A DNA stretch of 64,000 nt. It comes from an uncultured Pelagibacteraceae bacterium. Its GTDB lineage: Bacteria; Pseudomonadota; Alphaproteobacteria; Pelagibacterales; Pelagibacteraceae. Below the pieces are notes generated by a model. It was not told the origin of the DNA. It saw nothing but the letters and a program-made list of their open reading frames with translations, and searched no databases. The translations under genes were made by a program, and so were the position numbers. Positions 7,403 through 16,809 of this stretch are shown piece after piece (positions within the stretch are counted from its first letter, which is position 1; the number at the start of each line of letters is the position of its first letter). The stretch covers positions 1-64,000 of the forward strand of contig CACGOO010000006.1 in the NCBI GenBank assembly GCA_902574685.1, given 5' to 3'.

Positions 7403-9556
7403 ATGGAATTTTTAAAAAAATATCCAAAAATATTTCAGTGGTTATTTTTATTAATTGTTTTCTTTGCTCTTTGTTTTGCTATTGATGTTCCAGAAACATA
7501 TAAATTCATTAGAGGCCAAGCTGAATTCGTAAAAGATCCTAATCAAAGTAGTTATATATTTTTAGGCAAAGAAGTAAGATATTACGCCTTTGATGTTTTC
7601 TGGCGACTTCCTCCATTACTTGGATGGTTACCAATATGGATAAATGACTCCTTGTTTTTCTTAATGAATGAGTGGATGCCAATGGAGTTTTGGAATGAGG
7701 ACACTCAAGAATTTAAAACCAGACCAATAGTTTTGCAAATTAGTAGAAATTTAACAGCTTTTATGACCTTTTTAATAGAATTAATTAGAGAAATTCTTTT
7801 AGGTGGACTTGAAACAATTGTTGCCTTTACAAGTTGGGATTGGATCGATGCGAACCCTTGGGCGGAGTTACCAGGTCTACCTTGGACAATAGTTGCAGCT
7901 GGTTTTGCAATACTTGCTTATAAATTAAGTGGTATTGGACTTGCTTTATTTGCCGGTTTAACAATGATTTACATTTCTATATTTGGACAATGGAAACCGT
8001 CGATGCAAACACTATCTTTTATTTTAGTTGCTGCGCCTCTTTCTTTTATATTTGGTTTAAGTTTAGGTATTGCAGCTTATAAAAGTAAACGTGTTGAAAA
8101 AGCCCTATATCCAATTCTATTAGTTATGCAAACAATGCCACAATATGCAGTATTAGTTCCTGCACTTGTTCTTTTTGGAGTCGGTGACCACGCTGCAGTA
8201 ATTATAACTATGGTTGTTGCTGTTCCACCCATGATATTACTTACTTTACTCGGATTGAGAGCTATTCCTCCAGAAGTAATTGAAGCTGGAAGAATGAGTG
8301 GTTGTAATAATTGGCAACTAATGTCTAAAGTGCTAATTCCAACGGCCAGACGAGATATTTTAATTGGCGTAAATCAGGTTATCATGGTGTGCTTTTCTAT
8401 GGCTGTTATTTCAGCTTTCATTGGAGCGAAAGGTCTAGGTTTTAATTTATTGTTAGCACTAAATCAGCTTAATATCGGATTAGCATTAGAAGCTGGTCTT
8501 TGTATTAGTCTAATTGCAATTTTATTAGATAAAATGTCATTAGCATGGGCAAACAAGCAAGTCGATTATTTTGGCAATTTGAATTTTTTTCAAAGAAATA
8601 AAAATTTATTATTTTTTAGTATTACGGTCATAATTGGAATTTTACTCGCTTACTTTGGATCTGTTTATTTTAAAGGTGGCTACAATTATTTATTTGAAGT
8701 TCCACACAACAAAGGAATATCAACCGCTGATTTTTGGAATAAAGGTGTCGATTGGATTTTTGATACCTTCTTTGTTTATATAAAAGCATTTAATACATGG
8801 TTAATTCAAGAAGTGTTACAACCAATGAGGGCTTTGTATTTAAGGATGCCAGCTGTTGCTACATTAGTTTTAGTTGTTGGTGCTGGATATTTAATTGGTG
8901 GAATTAGATCTGCATTAGTAGTTTGTGGTTTGACATTATTCATAGCTCTAAGCCCTTGGTGGGATAGAGCTTTAGTAACGGCTTACATGGCAACATTTGG
9001 AGTAATCGTTTCTTGTATAATTGGTTTTACAGTTGGCACGTTATGTTTTCAAAATAAACATTCTGCAAAATTTATGTTAGGTGTATGTGATATATTTCAA
9101 ACATTTCCATCATTTGTTTATCTTATTCCTGTTATGATGCTTTTTGGAATAACTGATACTTCTGTTCTTATTGCTGTCATTGTTTACGCAACTATACCAG
9201 CAACCAGATACACAATTGAGGGGCTTAGAAGTGTCCCAGAAGGTTTACATGATGCAGCGACGATGTCTGGTGTAAATAAATTTCAAAGATTAACAAAGAT
9301 AGAATTTCCTTTAGCTTTCCCTCATATGATGCTTGGCATAAATCAAACAATAGTGTTTGCATTATTTATGGTAATTATAGGGGCATTTATAGGCACAGAA
9401 GATTTAGGACAATATATTTTAAAAGCTTTATCAGATAAAAATGGTGCTGGTATTGGATTAACTTTAGGTATTTGTGTAGCTTTTATAGGATTAATCTTTG
9501 ACAACTTGATAAGAACTTGGGTAGAAAAAAGAAAAAAACATCTAGGAATTGCTTAA
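7403..9556 (+). CDS. Glycine betaine ABC transporter permease, two ProW domains in one chain
   Basis: This 717-residue inner-membrane protein has two binding-protein-dependent permease domains in tandem. The first EAA coupling loop is near residues 293-312 (EAGRMSGCNNWQLMSKVLIP) and the second near 614-634 (DAATMSGVNKFQRLTKIEFP). Standard ProW or OpuAB subunits carry one domain (about 280-350 residues) and act as homodimers, so this chain could supply both halves of the channel and allow asymmetry. It also has a long N-terminal region before the first core. It follows the ATPase gene by three bases and is co-transcribed with it. Confidence 0.88.
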   Translation: MEFLKKYPKIFQWLFLLIVFFALCFAIDVPETYKFIRGQAEFVKDPNQSSYIFLGKEVRYYAFDVFWRLPPLLGWLPIWINDSLFFLMNEWMPMEFWNEDTQEFKTRPIVLQISRNLTAFMTFLIELIREILLGGLETIVAFTSWDWIDANPWAELPGLPWTIVAAGFAILAYKLSGIGLALFAGLTMIYISIFGQWKPSMQTLSFILVAAPLSFIFGLSLGIAAYKSKRVEKALYPILLVMQTMPQYAVLVPALVLFGVGDHAAVIITMVVAVPPMILLTLLGLRAIPPEVIEAGRMSGCNNWQLMSKVLIPTARRDILIGVNQVIMVCFSMAVISAFIGAKGLGFNLLLALNQLNIGLALEAGLCISLIAILLDKMSLAWANKQVDYFGNLNFFQRNKNLLFFSITVIIGILLAYFGSVYFKGGYNYLFEVPHNKGISTADFWNKGVDWIFDTFFVYIKAFNTWLIQEVLQPMRALYLRMPAVATLVLVVGAGYLIGGIRSALVVCGLTLFIALSPWWDRALVTAYMATFGVIVSCIIGFTVGTLCFQNKHSAKFMLGVCDIFQTFPSFVYLIPVMMLFGITDTSVLIAVIVYATIPATRYTIEGLRSVPEGLHDAATMSGVNKFQRLTKIEFPLAFPHMMLGINQTIVFALFMVIIGAFIGTEDLGQYILKALSDKNGAGIGLTLGICVAFIGLIFDNLIRTWVEKRKKHLGIA

Positions 9557-9562
9557 GCTTAA

Positions 9563-10522
9563 ATGAAAAAAATTTTAATAATAGGCGGTGGCGCAATGGG
9601 ATCTGCTTTTACTTTTCCATGTATAGATAATAAAAATGAAGTAACTATCACAGAGCCTTACAATAAAACTTTTATTAAATATTTGTCTTCGAAAAAGAAA
9701 TATCATTCTAGTTTAAAAATAAATTTACCCAATAAATTAAAATACAAAAAATATTCAACTCATTTGTTAAAGAATAAATATGATTTAGTCGTTGTTGCTT
9801 TAAGTTTATCAGGAATAAATTTTATTAGTGAAGAATTTAAAAAATCAAACATCAAAAGCCCAATTCTTATTCTTACTAAAGGTTTAAAGTATGAGAAAAA
9901 AAAACAGAAAATTTTTACTATTTCAGAGGATATAAAGAAAAATAATAAAAATATAAATGTTTCAGTTTTAAAAGGACCTTGCTTAGCAAAAGAACTTTCA
10001 AATAAAAAACAAACAAGTGTGATTGTTGCTAATAAGAATATCAAAACTGCAAAAAAAATTTGTAACATGATAACTACAAAATACTATTTAACCGAAACTT
10101 CGAAAGATGTTATTGGAGTTGAAATCTGTTCTTCAATTAAAAATATTTATTCAATGATTATTGGAGCTGGAGATAGTTTAAATATGTCTTCAAGTTTATT
10201 CAAAAAATCTATAAATGAGATGATATATATTACTAAATATTTTAAAGGAAAAATTGAGACCGCTCTTGGATTGGCTGGAGTTGGAGATCTATACGTCAGT
10301 GCTGCTGGAGGTAGAAATAGTAAAATGGGAAGTTACTTAGGGCAAGGTTATACATTTAATAATGCTAAAAGAAAATTTATGCCTAATGAAACTGTAGAGG
10401 GAGAGCAACTTGCAAGAGAAATTGCTCCATTTGTATTAAAAAAAATTCAACAAAAAAAAATCCCTTTGATGACAAAATTAATTAAATCTATAATTAATAA
10501 TAAAAAATTAATATTAAATTAA
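9563..10522 (+). CDS. Glycerol-3-phosphate dehydrogenase homologue (GpsA family)
   Basis: This 319-residue protein has an N-terminal NAD(P)-binding motif (GGGAMGSAF, residues 8-16). It has the GpsA landmarks KGPCLAKEL, EICSSIKNIYSMIIGAGD (holding the expected catalytic lysine) and GLAGVGDLYVS with the following GRNSKMGSYLGQG. GpsA interconverts dihydroxyacetone phosphate and glycerol 3-phosphate. It is divergent and lysine-rich compared with housekeeping GpsA. It sits six bases after the betaine permease and two bases before a carbohydrate ABC ATPase whose operon ends in a GH63-type hydrolase. A role in handling the glycerol part of an imported glycoside is therefore more likely than phospholipid synthesis, but this is inference. 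Confidence 0.7.
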   Translation: MKKILIIGGGAMGSAFTFPCIDNKNEVTITEPYNKTFIKYLSSKKKYHSSLKINLPNKLKYKKYSTHLLKNKYDLVVVALSLSGINFISEEFKKSNIKSPILILTKGLKYEKKKQKIFTISEDIKKNNKNINVSVLKGPCLAKELSNKKQTSVIVANKNIKTAKKICNMITTKYYLTETSKDVIGVEICSSIKNIYSMIIGAGDSLNMSSSLFKKSINEMIYITKYFKGKIETALGLAGVGDLYVSAAGGRNSKMGSYLGQGYTFNNAKRKFMPNETVEGEQLAREIAPFVLKKIQQKKIPLMTKLIKSIINNKKLILN

Positions 10523-10524
10523 AA

Positions 10525-11610
10525 ATGGCAAGTATTAAAATAGACAAAGTAAACAAGTTTTTTGGTAACACACACGTGATCAAAGATGTTTCTCTTGATA
10601 TAAAAAGCGAGTCTTTCACAGTTCTAGTAGGACCAAGTGGTTGTGGGAAATCAACAATTTTAAGAATGATTGCTGGTTTAGAGGAAATTAATTCAGGTAC
10701 AATATCTATTGATAATAAAGTTGTGAATGATCTTCCACCTAAAGAAAGAAATATTGCAATGGTATTTCAATCTTACGCTCTTTATCCTCATATGACTGTA
10801 TTTGATAATATGGCTTTTGGTTTAAAAATTGAAAAAAAATCAAAAGAAGAGATAGAGCAAAGAGTAATGGATGCTGCTAAAATCTTACAAATAGAAGAGT
10901 ATCTTGAGAGAAAACCCAAACAATTATCTGGAGGTCAACGTCAAAGAGTGGCTATTGGTAGAGCAATTACAAGAAAACCAAAAGTTTTTTTATTCGATGA
11001 ACCATTATCTAACTTAGATGCAGCTCTAAGAGTGCAAATGAGAGTAGAATTGGCAAAATTACATGATCAACTTAATGCAACAATGATTTATGTAACTCAT
11101 GATCAGACTGAAGCCATGACACTTGCAAACGATATTGTTGTATTGGATCAAGGTATAGTTTCACAAAAGGGATCACCAATGAACTTATATAATAACCCAG
11201 ATAATTTATTTGTTGGTGGTTTTATCGGATCTCCAAAAATGAATTTTATAGATAGTAAAATTTTAAGTAAAAGTTCAAAAAGTTCTGAGGTAGATATAAT
11301 GGGAACTGGAAAGTTAAGTGTACCAAAAATTTCTGAAAATATTAAAGAAGGTGATAGTATAAAAATTGGAATAAGACCTGAGCACTTGATATTAAATGCA
11401 AAAACAGATTCATTGTGGGAAAGTAAGGTCTTCGTAGTAGAAAAATTAGGGTCAGGAACATATTTATATTTAGAGAAAGAGGGAGATCCTCTTGTTGTAC
11501 AAACTGATGGGGACACTGATATTAAAGTAGGTGATACTGTTAAAATAGGTTTTGATCCATTTCGTTGCCATTTATTTGATAATAAAGGTATTTCTTTTAA
11601 AAATTCCTAA
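10525..11610 (+). CDS. Carbohydrate ABC transporter ATP-binding protein (UgpC/MalK type)
   Basis: This 361-residue ATPase has Walker A GPSGCGKST at about 37-45, the Q-loop VFQSYALYPHMTV, signature LSGGQRQRVAIGRA at about 134-147 and Walker B VFLFDEPLSNLDA. A TOBE-type C-terminal domain (about 235-355) carries KIGIRPEHL. This layout is typical of the CUT1 sugar importer ATPases. It energises the transporter formed with the products at 11719, 13099 and 14348. It is co-directional with, and nearly adjacent to, the GpsA-like gene. Confidence 0.88.
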   Translation: MASIKIDKVNKFFGNTHVIKDVSLDIKSESFTVLVGPSGCGKSTILRMIAGLEEINSGTISIDNKVVNDLPPKERNIAMVFQSYALYPHMTVFDNMAFGLKIEKKSKEEIEQRVMDAAKILQIEEYLERKPKQLSGGQRQRVAIGRAITRKPKVFLFDEPLSNLDAALRVQMRVELAKLHDQLNATMIYVTHDQTEAMTLANDIVVLDQGIVSQKGSPMNLYNNPDNLFVGGFIGSPKMNFIDSKILSKSSKSSEVDIMGTGKLSVPKISENIKEGDSIKIGIRPEHLILNAKTDSLWESKVFVVEKLGSGTYLYLEKEGDPLVVQTDGDTDIKVGDTVKIGFDPFRCHLFDNKGISFKNS

Positions 11611-11718
11611 ATCAATCTCAGGTAGTATTGTGTAATTTACATACTTGTTATTCTTCTTTTAAATGTTCATTATATGTTAATTTTTAAATAACTTTAAAAA
11701 AAGAAAAGAGGGGAATAT

Positions 11719-13047
11719 ATGTTTAAAAATATATTAATAACAATCTCTGCAATCGCTTTTGTTTTTAATTCAATCGCATTTGCAGATATCAAATTCTGGA
11801 CGACAGAAACTCAACCAGCAAGGATGGCTAAACAAGAAGAGATGGCTAAAGCTTTTGAAGCTAAAACTGGAATTGGAGTTGAAGTTATCCCGATTGATGA
11901 AAAAGATTTAGGAACAAGAGCTACTGCAGCAGCTGCAGCAGGAGATCTTCCCGATGTAATTTATCATACACTACAATATGTATTACCATGGGCTGAAGCC
12001 GGAATTTTAGACGTTGATGCAAATAATGATGTAGTTAAATCACTTGGAAAGAAAACCTTTGCACCAGGTGCTCTGAAAATGGCTAGTGCTGGTGGTAAAA
12101 TCGCAGCGGTACCAGTTGATGGTTGGACACAAATGGTTGTTTATAGAAAAGATCTATTTGAACAAGCTGGATTGGAACCACCAACAACATATGCAAACAT
12201 TGAAAAAGCTATAGATGCTTTATCTAGTAATGAAATGTTCGGATTTGTTGCAGCAACTAAAACTGATGAAAATTTTATGAGTCAGGTTTTAGAACATGTA
12301 CTACTTGCAAATGGAGTTAACATTGTCAAAAAGGGTGGAACAAAAAAACAAGGGAGAGCTTTAAAAAATTCTTTACAGTTTTATAAAAAATTAGCTAAAG
12401 CAAGCCCTCCAGGAGAACTTTATTGGAAACAATCAAGAGAACTTTATTTTGCTGGTAAAACACCAATGATAATATGGTCACCATTTATCATGGATGAATT
12501 AGCTGGTTTAAGAGACTCAGCTCCACCAACAATTAATAGCGACCCTACTTCACCAGAGTTGGCATCTAAAACTGGTTTTATAACTAATTTTAGTGGACCA
12601 AATAATGTTAAAGGTGCAGCTTGGGCTGATGTTAGATACTTTGGTATAACAGCAGATGCAGACACTGATGAGGCTAAACAGTTTATTCTTTATTCAATGG
12701 ATGAAGGATACACAAGTACTTTATCTATAGCACCAGAAGGTAAATTCCCTGTAAGAAGAGGTAATGCGAGTGATCCAAATGCATTTACAACGGCTTGGAG
12801 TAAACTACCTGTTGGAGTTGATAGAAAAGCTCCTTTAACAGATCTATATTCTGCAGATGTAATAAATAATATTGTTGCTGGTTTAGATACTGCTAACAGA
12901 TGGGGAGTAAAAGAAGGTGAACTATCTAGAGCATCTAAAATTATTAACAATAAGTTTATAAATAGAATCACTAGACAATATATTGACGATCAATTGACGC
13001 TAGATGAAGCAGTAGATGAAATTAATACTGTGCTAGCTAGCTTCTAG
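11719..13047 (+). CDS. Carbohydrate ABC transporter substrate-binding protein (family 1)
   Basis: This 442-residue secreted protein has a signal peptide ending near residue 22 (NSIAFA) and then the family-1 solute-binding fold. Landmarks are IKFWTTETQPARMAKQEEMAKAFEAKTG near the start and AAAAGDLPDVIYHTLQYVLPWAEAG at about 72-96. A strong ribosome binding site (GAGGGG) precedes the start, after a 108-base gap likely to hold its own promoter. A terminator follows immediately, so expression should exceed that of the permeases. Given the GH63-type hydrolase and GpsA homologue in the cluster, a glucosylglycerol-, glucosylglycerate- or mannosylglycerate-like ligand is proposed. Confidence 0.85.
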   Translation: MFKNILITISAIAFVFNSIAFADIKFWTTETQPARMAKQEEMAKAFEAKTGIGVEVIPIDEKDLGTRATAAAAAGDLPDVIYHTLQYVLPWAEAGILDVDANNDVVKSLGKKTFAPGALKMASAGGKIAAVPVDGWTQMVVYRKDLFEQAGLEPPTTYANIEKAIDALSSNEMFGFVAATKTDENFMSQVLEHVLLANGVNIVKKGGTKKQGRALKNSLQFYKKLAKASPPGELYWKQSRELYFAGKTPMIIWSPFIMDELAGLRDSAPPTINSDPTSPELASKTGFITNFSGPNNVKGAAWADVRYFGITADADTDEAKQFILYSMDEGYTSTLSIAPEGKFPVRRGNASDPNAFTTAWSKLPVGVDRKAPLTDLYSADVINNIVAGLDTANRWGVKEGELSRASKIINNKFINRITRQYIDDQLTLDEAVDEINTVLASF

Positions 13048-13061
13048 TAATTTAAAAAATT

Positions 13062-13098
13062 AAAAAAAGCGGGTAATATTAATTATCCGCTTTTTTTT
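13062..13098 (+). terminator. Intercistronic terminator/attenuator flush against the permease start codon
   Basis: A 9-bp stem (13069-13077 with 13082-13090, one G-U pair) with the four-base loop ATTA is flanked by seven A (13062-13068) and eight T (13091-13098). The ATG of the permease is the next base. The structure should end most transcripts after the binding-protein gene and leave a smaller share for the membrane subunits. Confidence 0.85.
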
Positions 13099-14358
13099 AT
13101 GAGTTCAAAACTTGCAAAAATTGAAAAAAGAACAGCTTATCTTTTAATATTACCATCGGTTCTTTTAGTATTTTCTATAATTTTATTTCCAATATTCTCA
13201 AATATTTGGATTAGCTTTAAATACGTAGAACTTAAAGATTTAAGAATTCCTGAGCCAAGAGCAAAAAAATTAGTAAAATCAATTAAAGATAATCCTAATC
13301 AAATAAAAATAATTTATAAATTAAGAAATAGTTCTCTTACACAAGAAATTACTAATGTAAAATTTAAAGATAAATATCCTGACAACATTGAACCAATAAG
13401 TTTAAATAATAAATGTCAATTTAAATCAAATTTACTTAAGTGTGAATTAGGTAATTGGCCAAAAAAATATCGAGAAAATTTAGAAATAATATTTCAAAAT
13501 ACTAATAATCAAGAAATTTCAAAGAAGGAACTAAAATCTTATAAACCTAAACTATCAGGTAAGTCACAAAATATATTACTAACTTATGAATTTACTTTAA
13601 ATAATTTTAAAAAAGTAATCAAAGATAAAGCTTTCATAGATCTATTATCAACAACTTTTTATTACACTTTTTTTGGAACCATAGGTGCTATAGTTTTTGG
13701 AATTTTGGCTGCACAAATGGTAAACCAAAAATTTTTTGGAAGAACATTTATGAGAAGCGTTCTTTTATTTCCTTATGTTGCGCCAGTTGTAGCTCTTGCT
13801 TATACCTGGGAACTTTTACTTGATCCAACAAGTGGAACTTTAAATAATTTGTTAATTAACTATCAAATTATTGATGGGCCAATAAATTTACTAGGACAAA
13901 AATATGTAACTTTAAACATACTTGGTTTTGATTTTAAATTAAGGTTAGCATTAACAACTGTAATTATTTTTGAAATTTGGAGATATTTTCCTCTAGCATT
14001 TTTATTTATTCTTGCTCGTCTTCAAGCAGTTCCAAAAGAGTTGTATGAAGCAGCTGATGTTGATGGTGCAAATCCTATCCAAAAATTTCTTAATATTACT
14101 TTGCCCCAGATATTAGCAGTGATTTCAATTCTATTTATGATTAGATTTATTTGGAATTTTAATAAATTTGAAGACATCTTCTTACTCACTGGTGGGGCAT
14201 CAGGCACAAGAACATTGCCAATAAATGTATATCAACAAGGTTTTTCAATTGGGGATATTGGTATGGGTTCCGCAGTTTCTATTGTGATTGTAGTGTTTCT
14301 ATTAATTTTTATGTTTATCTATTTTAAACTTTTAGGAAAAAGAGCTGATGAAAATTAA
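13099..14358 (+). CDS. Carbohydrate ABC transporter permease (UgpA/MalF type)
   Basis: This 419-residue inner-membrane protein has a first helix at about 13-33 and an unusually long polar, lysine-rich segment at about 40-175 that should be periplasmic. The permease core follows, with the EAA loop ELYEAADVDGANPIQKFLNITLP near 313-333. MalF also carries an inserted periplasmic domain, while UgpA does not, so the layout is MalF-like. The start codon directly follows the T-run of a terminator, and no Shine-Dalgarno sequence is visible; no better in-frame start was found. It overlaps the next permease gene by 11 bases. Confidence 0.85.
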   Translation: MSSKLAKIEKRTAYLLILPSVLLVFSIILFPIFSNIWISFKYVELKDLRIPEPRAKKLVKSIKDNPNQIKIIYKLRNSSLTQEITNVKFKDKYPDNIEPISLNNKCQFKSNLLKCELGNWPKKYRENLEIIFQNTNNQEISKKELKSYKPKLSGKSQNILLTYEFTLNNFKKVIKDKAFIDLLSTTFYYTFFGTIGAIVFGILAAQMVNQKFFGRTFMRSVLLFPYVAPVVALAYTWELLLDPTSGTLNNLLINYQIIDGPINLLGQKYVTLNILGFDFKLRLALTTVIIFEIWRYFPLAFLFILARLQAVPKELYEAADVDGANPIQKFLNITLPQILAVISILFMIRFIWNFNKFEDIFLLTGGASGTRTLPINVYQQGFSIGDIGMGSAVSIVIVVFLLIFMFIYFKLLGKRADEN

Positions 14359-15541
14359 AAATATATTTACTTATTGCTTTATCTCGTCTTTGTTTTTGTT
14401 TTCATTAATTTGTATTTGGAAAATCTTAGTTACATTACAAGGAATTGAATTAACAAATTTTAATTTTAATAAATTATTTATATTTGGAATAATTCTTTGT
14501 GCAATAAGTCTTCTTATTGGGAAAAAATTAAATTTAAATATTAAAATAATTTTACTTGCACTTTTATTTTCTATCTTTGATTATTTCATCTCAACAAATT
14601 TACCTATTTGGTATAGTTTTGGCATATTCTTAATTTCATTATTTTTTTTCAATAATATAAAAGATTACGACAAAAACTTTTTGTCAAAAAATCATTCCTC
14701 TCAAAAATTATTCTTTAATTTTTTAACATTATTTGGAATTACACTGTTCTCTTTTGTTATTCTTTTCCCTTTTTATATGATGTTAGTTACAAGCTTTAAA
14801 ACCCAGACTTTGTTATTATTGAATCCTTTAGACTTTAGTATTAACTTTGCACAAGGATTGCCAGAGTTGTTCAAATCTTATTTTATAGTATTCAAAGATT
14901 ATAATTTTGGAAGATATATGCTAACGAGCACAATAGTCTCCTTAGGCACAGTCATTATAACATTAATATTTGCTATACCAGCTGCTTACGCAGTTGCAAG
15001 ACTAAACTTCTTTGGGAAAAATTTTTTATCAACATCCATATTGATAATTTATTTGTTTCCAGCGATAGTTTTGGTGATACCTTTGTACACAATTTTTAGT
15101 CAACTTGGTTTGAGAAATTCTATTGAGGGTTTGTTAATAGTTTATACAGCTACAACCTTACCTGTAGCAATTTATATGCTACAAGGTTACTTTAAAAGTA
15201 TACCAAAAGAATTAGAAGAAGCGGGGATAATAGATGGCCAAAATTGGCTTGGTATAATTTTTAAAATTATACTTCCGCTAAGTTTACCTGCAATATCATC
15301 AGTAGCTTTGTATGTATTCATGATAGCTTGGAATGAATTTTTATTTTCATTAATGTTTTTAGACCGGCCAAATACGTTCACATTATCAAGAGCTATTCAG
15401 TTTCTGAATGTTGGAGCTGAAACACCTAGACAATATTTGATGGCAGGTTCTGTAGTAGTAACTTTGCCTATTTTAATAATTTTTGTTTATTTTGAAAAAT
15501 ATTTAGTAAGTGGTCTTACTGCAGGAAGTGTTAAAGGATAA
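14348..15541 (+). CDS. Carbohydrate ABC transporter permease (UgpE/MalG type)
   Basis: This 397-residue inner-membrane protein carries the second half of the channel, with the EAA loop ELEEAGIIDGQNWLGIIFK near residues 288-306. Ordinary MalG or UgpE proteins are about 280 residues. The extra 110 or so N-terminal residues are highly hydrophobic (several predicted helices between 5 and 100). They precede the usual first MalG helix around 125-150 (FVILFPFYMMLVTSFKT). Its stop overlaps the hydrolase start by one base, tying the transporter to the enzyme. Confidence 0.85.
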   Translation: MKIKNIFTYCFISSLFLFSLICIWKILVTLQGIELTNFNFNKLFIFGIILCAISLLIGKKLNLNIKIILLALLFSIFDYFISTNLPIWYSFGIFLISLFFFNNIKDYDKNFLSKNHSSQKLFFNFLTLFGITLFSFVILFPFYMMLVTSFKTQTLLLLNPLDFSINFAQGLPELFKSYFIVFKDYNFGRYMLTSTIVSLGTVIITLIFAIPAAYAVARLNFFGKNFLSTSILIIYLFPAIVLVIPLYTIFSQLGLRNSIEGLLIVYTATTLPVAIYMLQGYFKSIPKELEEAGIIDGQNWLGIIFKIILPLSLPAISSVALYVFMIAWNEFLFSLMFLDRPNTFTLSRAIQFLNVGAETPRQYLMAGSVVVTLPILIIFVYFEKYLVSGLTAGSVKG

Positions 15542-16800
15542 TGCAAAATAAAGTAGAAGAGGCAAAGAAAATATTATTAGGTAATAGAAAAAATGGTTAT
15601 ACGCTTCCTACTAATAACAAATTATATCCTGCTCAATGGAATTGGGACTCAGCTTTTATAGCGCTCGGATATTCTTACTTTAATTTAGATTTTTCAATTA
15701 CAGAAATTGAAACTTTGCTTAATGGTCAGTGGGATGATGGAATGGTACCCCACATTCTTTTTCATGAAAAAGACACATCTTATTTTCCAAATCACACAAC
15801 TTGGCAATGTGGAAAAAATATACCTTCTTCTGGTATTACTCAGCCACCAGTTTTAGCCAGTATTTTGAGGAAAATTGTTGAAAAAAATCAACTTAGTAAT
15901 GAACAACATTCAAGAATTATAAATATAATAACAAAAATTAAAAATTATCATGATTGGTTCATAAAATTCAGAGATCCTAATAAAACCGGCCTTGTATCCA
16001 TATTACATCCGTGGGAGAGCGGGTATGATAATTCACCAATTTGGGATCAGCCAATGAGCAATATCAAAGTAGATAAAAACCTTAATTATAAAAGAAGAGA
16101 TCTTGAGGTTTCAAACTCTGATGAGAGACCTTTAAAAACTGATTATGACAGATATGTAACTTTAAGAGATCAATTTAGAGATGTTCACTACGATCCAAAT
16201 AGATTGTATGAGATCTCTGATTTTAATGTAGTAGATGTTGGATTTAATGCTTTATTTTTGAGAGCAAATAAAGATCTACTTAGCTTAGCTAAAAATTTTG
16301 ATTTAAATTTTGATGATTTAAATAATTTCGTACCCAAAACCGAAAAAGAAATATTAAAATTATATGATGATAATATTAATGATTTTGTCTCAAAAGATAT
16401 AAAAACTAATTTGAAAATCGTTGTTCCGTCGATAACAAATTATTTTACTCTCTTCGCAAATCTACAAGATGATGAATTAAATAAAAAAATTATTAAGAAT
16501 TTAAAAAATCATAATAATAATGACAATTACTATTTCTCAACAATAAAACCAAATCATCCTTTATTCGAAGAAAAAAGATATTGGAGAGGTCCAATATGGA
16601 TAAATTGTAATTGGTTGATTTATCAAGGACTTATCAATAAAGAGCCAGAATATGCAAATGAAATCAAAAAAAAAACTTTAAAATTAATTGAAGAAAAAGG
16701 TTTCCATGAATATTACAATTATAAAGATGGATCAGTTATGGGCGCAAATAATTTCTCATGGAGCGCAGCTTTATACTTAGACCTGGTTCTAGAAAATTAG
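15541..16800 (+). CDS. GH63-type glycoside hydrolase, glucosylglycerate/mannosylglycerate hydrolase-like
   Basis: This 419-residue cytoplasmic protein (no signal peptide) matches the (alpha/alpha)6-barrel family that includes glucosylglycerate and mannosylglycerate hydrolases. Characteristic segments are YPAQWNWDSAFIALGYS at about 29-45, LLNGQWDDGMVPHILFH at about 60-76, ILHPWESGYDNSP, and RGPIWINCNWLIYQGL near 350. The C-terminal NNFSWSAALYLDL is also typical. The length agrees with that family. It would release a hexose from a glycerate or glycerol glycoside imported by the preceding ABC transporter, to which it is translationally coupled. Trehalase-like specificity cannot be excluded. Confidence 0.75.
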   Translation: MQNKVEEAKKILLGNRKNGYTLPTNNKLYPAQWNWDSAFIALGYSYFNLDFSITEIETLLNGQWDDGMVPHILFHEKDTSYFPNHTTWQCGKNIPSSGITQPPVLASILRKIVEKNQLSNEQHSRIINIITKIKNYHDWFIKFRDPNKTGLVSILHPWESGYDNSPIWDQPMSNIKVDKNLNYKRRDLEVSNSDERPLKTDYDRYVTLRDQFRDVHYDPNRLYEISDFNVVDVGFNALFLRANKDLLSLAKNFDLNFDDLNNFVPKTEKEILKLYDDNINDFVSKDIKTNLKIVVPSITNYFTLFANLQDDELNKKIIKNLKNHNNNDNYYFSTIKPNHPLFEEKRYWRGPIWINCNWLIYQGLINKEPEYANEIKKKTLKLIEEKGFHEYYNYKDGSVMGANNFSWSAALYLDLVLEN

Positions 16801-16809
16801 ATTAGATTT

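Noticed and set aside
9563-10522. Naming the gene gpsA
   Set aside because: Landmarks fit the family, but the sequence is divergent and lies in a sugar operon; the housekeeping enzyme may be elsewhere.
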